This document shows positions 24,674 through 32,628 of a stretch of DNA of 56,547 nucleotides, in pieces; within the stretch, counting starts at the first letter, position 1; every line of letters begins with the position of its first letter. Source of the DNA: Spirosoma luteum DSM 19990 (lineage in GTDB: Bacteria > Bacteroidota > Bacteroidia > Cytophagales > Spirosomataceae); assembly GCF_000374065.1 (NCBI RefSeq), contig NZ_KB893250.1, forward strand, positions 80,242 through 136,788, in the 5' to 3' direction. The translations under genes were made by a program, and so were the position numbers. The notes under the pieces were generated by a model. The model worked only from the letters and a program-made list of their open reading frames with translations, did no database searches and had not been told where the DNA came from.

Positions 24674-25687
24674 CTAACCGGAGGCTGCAGGAGCTACTAG
24701 CGGCACGAAGTGCTTCTGATTCAGGGGCAAATTTTCGGCCGTCCAGTTAACGTCGCCCACAAAGGCGAAGGCCCGCACGGGGCAGTTGGCTACCCGGCAG
24801 TAATGGCAGCACTCTTTTATGCAGGGATCAGTGTGAACGAAAATTTCAACTTCACCCTGAAACCCTGCTTTCAGGGTATTTTCAAAGTGGTGAACTTCGT
24901 TGTGTACCTGCGTCAGTTCCCAGTAATAGGGAAGCGTCAGATGGCAGTCTATATGCAGGTCGGCACCGTATTTCTGAACGCGCAGGTTATGCACGTCAAT
25001 CCAGTTGTGGTCCCGGTGAACATTCAGCAAATTGACTACCCGGTGCAGCGTTGGCACATCGGTCTCGTCCATGAGCCGGGCCACCGACTGACGGGTAATC
25101 ATAAATCCGTTGTAAATAATGACGATGGCCAACACGACCGATAGGGCGCTGTCAATCCACCCTTTACCCGTCAGCGCCACCAGACCAACCCCAATTATGA
25201 CTACTATACTACTAACCGTATCGGTGAGCAGGTGCTTGCCGTCGGCAGTCAGCGCGGCAGAGTCAGCCTGCCGACCCGTTCGGATGAGCATCCAGCCCAC
25301 AAAGGCGTTGGCGATGGCCGTAAGCCCCACCAGAGCGATACCCCAGTCGAGGTGCGTGAGCGTTTTCGGCTCGAAAAAGCTAAGGATAGCCTGCCACATA
25401 ATGACCAGCCCCGCCGACAGAATCATTGACCCCTCGAACCCCGCCGATAAAAACTCGATTTTCCCGTGTCCGTAGGGATGGTTTTGGTCAGCGGGCTGAT
25501 TGGCTAGGTAGATGCTGTAAAACGCAAATCCACTGGCAATTACGTTGACGATGGATTCGACCGCATCCGTCAGAATAGCCGTTGAATAGGTCAGGAAATA
25601 GGCCGTGAATTTAAGGACCAGCAGAACGATACTCAGTCCCAATGAGATGCCCATCCAGCGGTATTTTGTTTGTTGACTGGCACTCAT
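24674..25687 (-). CDS. Cation diffusion facilitator (CDF) family transporter
   Basis: 337 residues. Six membrane helices are visible in the first ~210 residues, with the metal-site motifs YSTAILTDAVESIVN in helix 2 and DSALSVVLAIVIIYNGF in helix 5, and the interhelical HPYGHGKIEFLSAGFEG. A cytoplasmic C-terminal domain follows (VHNLRVQKYGADLHIDCHLTLPYYWELTQVHNEVHHFENTL), ending with a Cys/His-rich tail (DPCIKECCHYCRVANCPVR). CDF proteins export Zn2+, Fe2+ or related ions by proton antiport. The Cys-rich tail could bind metal. An exact TAACTTTG element precedes the gene. Confidence 0.92.
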   Translation of the reverse strand: MSASQQTKYRWMGISLGLSIVLLVLKFTAYFLTYSTAILTDAVESIVNVIASGFAFYSIYLANQPADQNHPYGHGKIEFLSAGFEGSMILSAGLVIMWQAILSFFEPKTLTHLDWGIALVGLTAIANAFVGWMLIRTGRQADSAALTADGKHLLTDTVSSIVVIIGVGLVALTGKGWIDSALSVVLAIVIIYNGFMITRQSVARLMDETDVPTLHRVVNLLNVHRDHNWIDVHNLRVQKYGADLHIDCHLTLPYYWELTQVHNEVHHFENTLKAGFQGEVEIFVHTDPCIKECCHYCRVANCPVRAFAFVGDVNWTAENLPLNQKHFVPLVAPAASG

Positions 25688-25716
25688 GAAGGGTAGCTGG
25701 TGGCGGTTAGTTTAGA

Positions 25717-25724
25717 CAAAGTTA
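25717..25724 (-). promoter_or_regulatory. Bacteroidota -7 element of CDF gene
   Basis: On the minus strand TAACTTTG matches TAnnTTTG exactly and lies 29 bp before the start at 25687. Confidence 0.5.
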
Positions 25725-25747
25725 ACCATTCGTAGCGGGAATGTTTG

Positions 25748-25755
25748 TACTTTCG
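25748..25755 (+). promoter_or_regulatory. Near-consensus -7 element of NUDIX gene
   Basis: TACTTTCG matches TAnnTTTG in seven of eight positions and ends five bases before ATG 25761. If used, the transcript would be leaderless or nearly so. Confidence 0.35.
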
Positions 25756-25760
25756 TCCGC

Positions 25761-26309
25761 ATGAACTCGACTGAAAACCCCTGGCAAACGCTCCAATCGT
25801 CGGTTACCTACGAAAACCCCTGGTTGGCCATCCGGCACGAAGACGTGGTGACCCCAGCCGGAACACCCGGCATCTACGGCGTGGTTAGTTTTAAGAACAA
25901 AGCGGTGGGTGTCATCCCGATTGATGCCGATGGGAATACTTACCTCGTTGGCCAGTACCGGTATCCGCTCAATGAATATTCGTGGGAAATTCCCGAAGGA
26001 GGTTCTCCGCTTGGTACGGACCCGCTCGAATCGGCCCGGCGCGAACTGAAAGAGGAAACAGGACTCGAAGCCAGCAAATGGACTAAGATTGCCCGGATTC
26101 ATACGTCCAACTCGGCTACCGACGAGGAAGGGTTTCTGTACATTGCCGAAGACCTGCAGCAGGGCGAACACGCCCCGGAAGAAACCGAAGACCTGCGTGT
26201 CTGGAAACTTCCCTTAGCCGACGCGGTACAGATGGCGATGAGCAGTCAGATTACCGATTCGCTCAGCGTAAGCGGCCTGTTAATCGTGGCCCGGTTGCGG
26301 GGAATTTAA
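25761..26309 (+). CDS. NUDIX hydrolase, ADP-ribose pyrophosphatase-like
   Basis: 182 residues. The NUDIX box region reads WEIPEGGSPLGTDPLESARRELKEETGLEA, with the core RELKEETG intact. The N-terminus (WQTLQSSVTYENPWLAIRHEDVVTPAGTPGIYGVVSF) and VGQYRYPLNEYSWEIPEGG follow the ADP-ribose pyrophosphatase pattern. It would hydrolyse ADP-ribose or similar nucleoside diphosphate derivatives. The promoter element sits directly before the ATG. It diverges from the CDF gene and is followed by an inverted repeat element. Confidence 0.88.
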   Translation: MNSTENPWQTLQSSVTYENPWLAIRHEDVVTPAGTPGIYGVVSFKNKAVGVIPIDADGNTYLVGQYRYPLNEYSWEIPEGGSPLGTDPLESARRELKEETGLEASKWTKIARIHTSNSATDEEGFLYIAEDLQQGEHAPEETEDLRVWKLPLADAVQMAMSSQITDSLSVSGLLIVARLRGI

Positions 26310-26321
26310 ACATGGTACCGG

Positions 26322-26461
26322 GTTTATGGTTTACGGTTTGAGGTTTACGGCGGTCCGTCGCACGGTTGGCTTACGCATAAAGTAGCCAACATACCACCCC
26401 AACCGTGCCAGTGGCCCGGCTTAAACCAGGAACCGTAAATTACAAACCGCAAACTGTAAAC
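26322..26461. repeat. Intergenic inverted repeat, GTTTACGG family (copy 2)
   Basis: Outer arms 26322-26350 and 26433-26461 are complementary in 23 of 29 positions; an inner pair GCACGGTTGG (26360-26369) and CCAACCGTGC (26399-26408) is perfect. The core ggcttacgc is at 26368-26376. The right arm ends six bases before the LysE-family start. Confidence 0.72.
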
Positions 26462-26466
26462 TGATT

Positions 26467-27105
26467 TTGTTTCTTCCTATACTCCTTGGTTTTCTGCTGG
26501 GTGCCGCCCTTTGCCTGACGTTCGGGACGGTGTTTTTTGCCCTGATTCAGAATAGTGTCGACAACGGATTTCGGTCGGGGATGAAAATCATTTTTGGCGT
26601 TATTGTCGGCGATATTCTGTTTGTTGCAGCGGCTTTGCTGGGAACGGCCTTTATCCCAAAGGCGCAGTGGTTCGAGAATCTGATGGCGGTAGTGGGCGTT
26701 GTCTTTCTGATTGCCCTGGGTCTGGTCAATATCCTGAAAGGAACGCCCCGGCTGGCCTATCCCAAAACCCGGTTTGGTAATTTCGTGTATTACTTCACGA
26801 CCGGCTTTTTTCTGAACGCGCTCAACCCGGTCAATTTTGTGGCCTGGGTAGCTATAGTGGCGTATATTCGCTCGCACCTGCACTACTCCGATGCCCAGCA
26901 ATACGGGTTTATGATTGCTGCCCTGGTGGGTGTGTTCGCTACCGAAACGGCCCTGGCTTATTACGCCAATCGGCTCAAACGGCTCTTTACGCCACGCGTC
27001 GTCAAGATATTCAACCGCACAACCGGTATCGTTTTCTTGATCGGAGCCGCCAACATCACCTATTCGCGGTTGCTCGAACCATTGCAGAAAGCGTTGAACT
27101 GGTGA
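26467..27105 (+). CDS. LysE family translocator
   Basis: 212 residues. The LysE/RhtB fold shows as GFLLGAALCLTFGTVFFALIQNSVDNGFRSGMKIIFGVIVGDILFVAAALLG, GVVFLIALGLVNILKG and FFLNALNPVNFVAWVAIVA, with about six membrane helices. Family members export amino acids or related metabolites. There is no ATG before the conserved N-terminus: the best starts are TTG 26467 or ATT 26464, directly at the edge of an inverted repeat element, which may have replaced the original leader and start. Confidence 0.85.
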   Translation: MFLPILLGFLLGAALCLTFGTVFFALIQNSVDNGFRSGMKIIFGVIVGDILFVAAALLGTAFIPKAQWFENLMAVVGVVFLIALGLVNILKGTPRLAYPKTRFGNFVYYFTTGFFLNALNPVNFVAWVAIVAYIRSHLHYSDAQQYGFMIAALVGVFATETALAYYANRLKRLFTPRVVKIFNRTTGIVFLIGAANITYSRLLEPLQKALNW

Positions 27106-27111
27106 GTATCG

Positions 27112-27142
27112 AATGATGAATGATTTGTGGGCATTCATCATT
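27112..27142. repeat. AATGATGAATG inverted repeat (copy 1)
   Basis: AATGATGAATG (27112-27122) pairs perfectly with CATTCATCATT (27132-27142); a further ATTCATCATT follows at 27147-27156. It lies between the LysE stop and the GH3-family stop; a longer relative lies on the other side of that gene. Confidence 0.6.
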
Positions 27143-27151
27143 TATAATTCA

Positions 27152-28693
27152 TCATTTACCTAAGAACGTTTCCCACTCCTTCACCATATCTTTTTTCAGG
27201 ACGCGGGGGAATTTGTGCTGACCGCCCATTTTTCCTTTTGAGGCCATCCAGTCGTAGAAGGTTTTTGTGGGCAACACCGTCACGCTGATGTCTTTAAGCG
27301 CGTGTTTACGCTCCACGGCGTAATCGTCATTGAGCACCTTCAACTTGGCATCGAGCTGATTGCGAAACTCGTTAGCATCCACGGCATCGTCAGTGCCGAT
27401 GTACCATTGATGGGCAAACAGCGTATCGTGCGTTACACCCGCCACTGTAAACTCCCGCACCGAAATGCCCAGGGCATCGGCTACGGTTTCAATGGCCTTA
27501 TTCATATTATCCACCGACAGGTGTTCACCACACAGGCTCAGGAAGTGCTTGGTACGGCCCGTAATGACGATTTCGGCCCGTTTCGGATCGATGAACCGGA
27601 TGGTATCACCAATTAAATAGCGCCAGGCACCGGAGCAGGTCGAAATGAGCAGGGCATATTCTTTACCTTCCTCTACCTCGTCAATCATGAGTGTTTTGGG
27701 CTTCTCCACCAGTTCGCCATCGGGTGAAAAGTTCTGCTCGTTGAACGGGATGAACTCAAAAAACAGCCCGTTGTTAAGCACCAGTTGCATCCCACGCGCA
27801 TCCGGATGCGTCTGGTACGCAATGAACCCTTCCGAAGCTAAATAGGTCTCGATGTAAGTAATGGGGTGCGCCAGGAGCTTAGAGAAACCCGCTTTATACG
27901 GCTCAAACGAAACCCCGCCATGACAAAAAACCATCAGATTAGGCCATACGTCGTGAATAGTTTTGACGTTATAGCGGGCAATGATCTTTTCCATTAGCAA
28001 CTGAATCCAGGCGGGAACGCCCACCACGTACCCAATATCCCACTTCCCTGCCTGTTCCGTGATTTCGTCCAGCTTCAGTGCCCAGTCGCGTTCCTGAGCA
28101 ATGTTCCGGCCCGGCTTGTAAAACCGCTCGAACCAGATGGGAATTTTACCCGCTGTAATGCCACTGAGGTCGCCTTCAAAATGGCCCTCCCGCCTGTTTA
28201 ACTGGGTACTGCCTCCCAGCATCAGGCACCCTTTCTCGTACAGGGTTGGGGGTAAGTTCTGGTATCGGCCAAGCGTCAGAATCTGCCGGACACCCGTCCG
28301 TTTGATGGCCTTGGTCATGGCCCGGGTAACGGGAATGTATTTGGTGGAGGCCTCCGACGTACCCGAACTCAGGGCAAAATACTTTACTTTACCCGGCCAG
28401 GTTACGTTTTTTTCGTTGGCCAGCGTCCGGTGCCACCAGCCATCGAACATCCTATTATAGTCATGGATAGGCACCTGTTGCTTGTACTTTTCGTAGAACT
28501 CGCGGGCAGGGCCAAACTCGGCCGACCGGAGTAACTCCTCAAAGCGATAGGCCTCCCCGAACTTCGTGAACTGTGCTTTCCGGACTAATTTCCGAAACGT
28601 TTTCCGTTGCTGCCGAAAAGGGGAAGCCGTTCGCAACCGGACGACATTCGTCAAGCGAATGCCACTTTTAAGCATGTTTCCTAAAAGAGCCAT
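27152..28693 (-). CDS. GH3 auxin-responsive promoter family protein
   Basis: 513 residues. The GH3/acyl-adenylate fold is indicated by YFALSSGTSEASTKYIPVT (the ATP-binding STGTSxGxxKxIP-like loop), WPNLMVFCHGGVSFEPYKAGF, TYLASEGFIAYQ, EYALLISTCSGAWRYLIGDTIRFID and ITGRTKHFLSLCGEHLSV. Plant GH3 enzymes conjugate amino acids to plant hormones; the bacterial relatives are common in Bacteroidota with unknown acyl substrate. The stop lies inside a short inverted repeat and the start is bounded by a second one. The gene is followed upstream by surE on the same strand. Confidence 0.9.
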   Translation of the reverse strand: MALLGNMLKSGIRLTNVVRLRTASPFRQQRKTFRKLVRKAQFTKFGEAYRFEELLRSAEFGPAREFYEKYKQQVPIHDYNRMFDGWWHRTLANEKNVTWPGKVKYFALSSGTSEASTKYIPVTRAMTKAIKRTGVRQILTLGRYQNLPPTLYEKGCLMLGGSTQLNRREGHFEGDLSGITAGKIPIWFERFYKPGRNIAQERDWALKLDEITEQAGKWDIGYVVGVPAWIQLLMEKIIARYNVKTIHDVWPNLMVFCHGGVSFEPYKAGFSKLLAHPITYIETYLASEGFIAYQTHPDARGMQLVLNNGLFFEFIPFNEQNFSPDGELVEKPKTLMIDEVEEGKEYALLISTCSGAWRYLIGDTIRFIDPKRAEIVITGRTKHFLSLCGEHLSVDNMNKAIETVADALGISVREFTVAGVTHDTLFAHQWYIGTDDAVDANEFRNQLDAKLKVLNDDYAVERKHALKDISVTVLPTKTFYDWMASKGKMGGQHKFPRVLKKDMVKEWETFLGK

Positions 28694-28698
28694 AGCTG

Positions 28699-28764
28699 AA
28701 TTATAAATTATGAATGATGAATGATGAAATCACGTTAGCAATCACTCATTCATCATTTATAATT
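28699..28764. repeat. AATGATGAATG inverted repeat (copy 2)
   Basis: Arms 28699-28717 and 28746-28764 are complementary in 17 of 19 positions. It sits between the surE stop (28776) and the GH3-family start (28693) on the minus strand and could affect read-through in that unit. Confidence 0.65.
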
Positions 28765-28775
28765 CATCATTAAGT

Positions 28776-29552
28776 TTAAAGTTTCCAGTCCTTTAACGTG
28801 TCCATCATGCGGTAGGCCGTCAGGTCGTACTGACAGGGTACAACGGACGTATAGTTATTAGCCAGTGCGTACTCGTCCGTGTCTTCGGCGTGCGTATCGA
28901 AGTTAACAAAATCACCGGCCAGCCAAAAATACCGTCGCCCGTGCGGGTCACGCCGTTCATCAAACACCTCCTGCCATTTGGCATTCGCCTGCCGACAAAT
29001 ACGAATTCCTTTCAGAGCCTCGGCCGCACGGGCCGGGAAGTTCACGTTCAGCGCCGTTCCGCGCTCCAATCCTTTCTCCAGCACATTGCGGGCGATGCTC
29101 AGGATGTGCTCATGCGTATGCGAGAAATCAGGCTGGCGGGTAAAATCGCCGAGGGAAAAGCCAATGGCCGGAATACCTTCGATGGCCGCTTCGATTGCCG
29201 CCGACATCGTGCCGGAGTACAAAATGCTGATCGACGAGTTACTGCCGTGGTTAATACCACTCACGACCAGGTCAGGGGCGCGGTCTTTCAGCACGTGGTG
29301 TTTCGCCAGTTTCACGCAGTCGGCGGGGGTGCCGGAGCATTCGTACGCGGGCACTTCGCCGTACAAATCAGAGGGATACAGGCGGATTGGATTCGCAATC
29401 GTAATGGCGTGCCCCATACCAGACTGGGGGCTGTTGGGTGCTACGACCACCACCGAACCCAGTTGCTTCATTAGTTCAACGAGCGTCCTGATGCCGTGGG
29501 CCGTAATGCCATCATCATTCGTGACTAATATTAAAGGCTTGTGTTCAGCCAT
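28776..29552 (-). CDS. surE: 5'/3'-nucleotidase SurE
   Basis: 258 residues. Catalytic and metal-binding motifs are all present: LVTNDDGITAHGI near the N-terminus, VVAPNSPQSGMGHAIT, the conserved VVSGINHGSNSS and YSGTMSAAIEAAIEGIPAIGFSL. SurE dephosphorylates nucleoside 5' and 3' monophosphates and short polyphosphate and is linked to stationary-phase survival. A TAAGTTTG element lies 30 bp upstream. The GH3-family gene follows after an inverted repeat. Confidence 0.95.
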   Translation of the reverse strand: MAEHKPLILVTNDDGITAHGIRTLVELMKQLGSVVVVAPNSPQSGMGHAITIANPIRLYPSDLYGEVPAYECSGTPADCVKLAKHHVLKDRAPDLVVSGINHGSNSSISILYSGTMSAAIEAAIEGIPAIGFSLGDFTRQPDFSHTHEHILSIARNVLEKGLERGTALNVNFPARAAEALKGIRICRQANAKWQEVFDERRDPHGRRYFWLAGDFVNFDTHAEDTDEYALANNYTSVVPCQYDLTAYRMMDTLKDWKL

Positions 29553-29581
29553 GCATCGGATAGGTTGTTGTTAGTATACCC

Positions 29582-29589
29582 CAAACTTA
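29582..29589 (-). promoter_or_regulatory. Bacteroidota -7 element of surE
   Basis: Minus-strand TAAGTTTG matches TAnnTTTG exactly, giving a predicted leader of about 23 bases to the surE start at 29552. Confidence 0.5.
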
Positions 29590-29892
29590 CGCAAATACGG
29601 GGTTATTGGCGGTTTTGTTCCCGATAAAAGCGGATGACGGGCCAGTTTGCCATCCGGCCTGCACGGAGGTCCAGGCCGGATAGATCAGAAAAAACAGGTA
29701 GCCAAACAGGTAGGAAAAGGCCCCGCTCAGGGAGAACGTATAGCCGGTCATAATGCACCAGTCCGGAAAGGATGAGTGTAGGATTACCAGTGCGTTAAGC
29801 GGGACCGGGTTCTTCACGGCGCAGGAATGTTTGTTTTGGTCAAAGCCAGCAAACTGCCTGGCCAACCGGTTTGTGCCAACATTTACGCCCAC
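29587..29892 (-). CDS. Doubtful 101-residue ORF with one hydrophobic stretch
   Basis: Opens with GTG 29892 and ends 34 bp before surE. It has one hydrophobic segment (TFSLSGAFSYLFGYLFFLIYPAW) but no recognisable family, and the surE promoter element overlaps its stop. The 357-bp gap between surE and the plus-strand gene at 29910 otherwise holds no feature. I include it only because it fills that gap. Confidence 0.2.
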   Translation of the reverse strand: MGVNVGTNRLARQFAGFDQNKHSCAVKNPVPLNALVILHSSFPDWCIMTGYTFSLSGAFSYLFGYLFFLIYPAWTSVQAGWQTGPSSAFIGNKTANNPVFA

Positions 29893-29909
29893 TAATTGAT
29901 TATTGGATT

Positions 29910-30533
29910 ATGAACAACCCAACGTCACCCTCCTCCGACCTGTCGCTCGTCTCGCTCACCCAGGACCCTGGCCGTGAAATTCTGGACAAATCTATTGCCG
30001 AGTACCTGGCGTTTTTACGTCGGCAACCTGCCTTCTGCGGAACGCCGGAGCAGCAGGAGAACCTGATCAAACACGTAGCCCGGGGTCAGGACCTGATTAA
30101 GCTCATCGCTGCCGAGCGGCTGAAGATTACCCGCGAAATCGACCACCAGAAACATGACTGGATGGAACTGGAGAAACAACTGGTAGCACCCATCGAATCC
30201 GCTATGCAACCCCTGAAAGAAGCCGTTGAGCGGTATAATCAGGAAGTGGTGCGAATCCGGGAACACCAGCAGGCCGAAGCGGATGGGCAACGTGCGCTTA
30301 CCGAATCGGCTGATGCCTCCGAAACAGACTGGCTGAATCCTGACGTAACGCTTTCGCCCCTGCCCAAGGGCGTTCAGATGCGATGGGCTTTTACCATTGT
30401 AGATTCCAACCAAGTGCCCAATGGCTACTGGAGTATTGATGAGAGCCTGATAAAAAAAGCGATTGCCGATGGAACCAGGGACATTCCGGGCATTCGAATC
30501 TACCAGGAAGCGATCACCACGTTTCGTAAGTGA
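29910..30533 (+). CDS. Phage-like coiled-coil protein, solitary
   Basis: 207 residues from ATG 29910. The middle (residues ~50-130) is a long charged helix (LIKLIAAERLKITREIDHQKHDWMELEKQLVAPIESAMQPLKEAVERYNQEVVRIREHQ). The end (about KGVQMRWAFTIVDSNQVPN, then LIKKAIADGTRDIPGIRIYQE) resembles the C-terminus of hypothetical phage proteins of the form W-x-F-x-I-V-D, VP, IPGVRIxxE that accompany phage recombination genes. No other phage gene is nearby, so it may be a domesticated or relic phage gene. Function unknown. Confidence 0.7.
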   Translation: MNNPTSPSSDLSLVSLTQDPGREILDKSIAEYLAFLRRQPAFCGTPEQQENLIKHVARGQDLIKLIAAERLKITREIDHQKHDWMELEKQLVAPIESAMQPLKEAVERYNQEVVRIREHQQAEADGQRALTESADASETDWLNPDVTLSPLPKGVQMRWAFTIVDSNQVPNGYWSIDESLIKKAIADGTRDIPGIRIYQEAITTFRK

Positions 30534-30640
30534 ATTACAGCCAGTTAACGCGAGCATACGATTATAGGCGGGCCTGCTCTCAAACGAGGTGATTCGTTCG
30601 AAACAACCGCGTTGACCCGTCTGGCAGAGCGACTAATTCC

Positions 30641-32101
30641 ATGAAAAATACCATTATCCACTGGTTTCGAAACGACTTGCGACTGCACGATAATACCGCG
30701 TTGTATCAAGCCTGTCAGGACGCTCAGGTCGTGTTGCCCGTTTATATCCTCGATCCTGCTTCGATTGAAACCCTGCCGGGTAGTACTTTTCCCAAAGCCA
30801 GGGAGCACCGGATGCGCTTTCTGCTCGAAAGTCTGGCCGATTTACGCCATAATCTGCGTCGGCAAGGGTCCGATCTGCTGATTCGCACGGGCGCGCCCCC
30901 TCAGGTGCTGGCCGAACTGGCAGAGCAGCACCGGGCCAGCGCCGTTTACGCCGGACAGGAAGCCACCACCGAAGAAACACGCCTGGAAGAGCAGGTCCGA
31001 CAGGCGCTGCAACCCAGTGGCGCGCAACTGAACCTGGTCTGGATGCTCTCGCTGTATCATCCGGACGATTTACCGTTTGGCATAGCTCAGGTACCGGATG
31101 CGTACCGGGATTTCCGGAAAAGCTGCGAAAAACAGGCCCGGGTACGGGAAGAAACGCCCATGCCCACCTTGCCTCCCCTGCCCGATATTGCCGTCGGTCA
31201 GTTGCCCACCCTGGAGACCCTGGGCCTGGAGGTACCCCCGCCGAACGACCGGGCCGCCATCCATTTCGTAGGGGGCGAAACCGCAGCCCTGCAACGGATA
31301 GAGACGTATTTTTGGCAACGGGACCTGCTCCGTACCTATAAACATACCCGCAATCAGCTGCTGGGCGAAGACTATTCGAGTAAGTTTTCGGCCTGGTTGG
31401 CCAACGGTTGCTTATCCCCCCGCCGGGTATATTGGGAAGTCAGGCGCTACGAACAGGAGCGCAAAAAAAATGTATCGACGTACTGGCTAATCTTTGAACT
31501 GATCTGGCGGGATTATTTTCGGTTTCAGGCCGCCCGGCAGGGCAACCGTATTTTTCTGGCCAGCGGCCCACGGAATGTACCGACGGATGGCTGGAAAAAG
31601 GATTATGACCTGTTTGCCAGATGGGCCGCTGGTCAAACCGGCATTCCATTCGTGGATGCTAACATGCGGGAGCTAAACGCCACGGGCTATATGTCTAACC
31701 GGGGTCGTCAGAACGTGGCCAGCCTACTGCTCCACCGGGGCGAAAAGTCTGACCTGAGCGTGTGGTGGCCATGGGGAGCAGCCTACATGGAAAGCCTGCT
31801 GATCGATTACGATCCGGCCAGCAACTGGGGAAACTGGAACATGGTGGCCCAGGTTGGAGCGGATGCGCACGGCGACCGTTATTTTAACATGTATACCCAG
31901 GCCACCCGCTACGATCCCCAGGGCGAGTATGTTAAACGCTGGTGCCCCGAACTCCAGCACGTACCCGCCGATAAGCTTCATCTGTTATCGCTCAACAGTG
32001 CTCAGGAGTTGGCCAATTGGGGCGTTGAGTTGGGCACCACATACCCGTTTCCGTTAGTGAATCCGATCAAGTGGACACGTCGTAAACAGGAACAGGAGTA
32101 A
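30641..32101 (+). CDS. DASH family cryptochrome
   Basis: 486 residues. The N-terminal photolyase domain begins IIHWFRNDLRLHDNTALYQACQDAQVVLPVYILDP. The FAD-binding part shows YKHTRNQLLGEDYSSKFSAWLANGCLSPRRVYWEV, FELIWRDYFRFQA, GIPFVDANMRELNATGYMSNRGRQNVASLL and ESLLIDYDPASNWGNWN. Length and the NATGYMSNRGRQ segment fit cry-DASH, which binds FAD and a folate antenna and repairs cyclobutane dimers in single-stranded DNA. The gene is alone; 107 bp separate it from the phage-like gene. Confidence 0.93.
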   Translation: MKNTIIHWFRNDLRLHDNTALYQACQDAQVVLPVYILDPASIETLPGSTFPKAREHRMRFLLESLADLRHNLRRQGSDLLIRTGAPPQVLAELAEQHRASAVYAGQEATTEETRLEEQVRQALQPSGAQLNLVWMLSLYHPDDLPFGIAQVPDAYRDFRKSCEKQARVREETPMPTLPPLPDIAVGQLPTLETLGLEVPPPNDRAAIHFVGGETAALQRIETYFWQRDLLRTYKHTRNQLLGEDYSSKFSAWLANGCLSPRRVYWEVRRYEQERKKNVSTYWLIFELIWRDYFRFQAARQGNRIFLASGPRNVPTDGWKKDYDLFARWAAGQTGIPFVDANMRELNATGYMSNRGRQNVASLLLHRGEKSDLSVWWPWGAAYMESLLIDYDPASNWGNWNMVAQVGADAHGDRYFNMYTQATRYDPQGEYVKRWCPELQHVPADKLHLLSLNSAQELANWGVELGTTYPFPLVNPIKWTRRKQEQE

Positions 32102-32628
32102 TACTCGTCTTTAGTTGGTACCGAATTAACCGCAGCCAGACAATGAATAATCAGGCCATTGGCTTGGCACAACAATACAACCCAGTTGATACGCACTACG
32201 AACCGACAACCCTCCGGCCAGTAGTTGAGTTAACGCACAAACCTCTGTAGCTGGTCATCACCTCACCCCTGAGCCTGTTCAGGGGGCAAAGACATTGATA
32301 TCGCTCTGCTCTGAGGTAATCCGGATGCGCCCGTAGTGATCGGCGAACAACCTGTTTAGCCCGGTAGGCCCCAATTAGGTTCGAGCTAGAAGACGGTGAA
32401 GTGGTACCCATCGTAGCGGCACAAGCTAAGTTAGCCTCCCAATCCCAGTTGCTCCTGCGCAACGGTGGGCACAAACGCTTGGGGCCTATGCTACCGGTTG
32501 CTAAGCCAATGTCGCCGTTTGCTCAAATGGCCAGTACTCTCTCCTAAAGTTCTCATTACCTTTCTTATCAACGGCCATAATCCACTATGTGTCATACAGA
32601 TTGACCAATATACTTACCGCTTGAAATC
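32102..32628. other. 527-bp region with possible degraded coding remnant
   Basis: No complete gene is seen. On the plus strand, 32368-32547 is open for 59 codons after an in-frame TAG and reads like coding sequence (IRFELEDGEVVPIVAAQAK, then LLLRNGGHKRLGPMLPVAKP), yet it lacks a start. A short open stretch from ATG 32142 ends at 32246. A CCCCTGA/TCAGGGG hairpin lies at 32266-32285. I take this as a decayed gene or mobile-element remnant, not recognised. It also must contain the promoter of the downstream lipoprotein gene. Confidence 0.3.

Noticed and set aside
30015..30557. 180-codon minus-strand frame opposite the phage-like gene
   Set aside because: The plus-strand frame has a clear coiled-coil and conserved C-terminal pattern; the minus frame shows no recognisable features.
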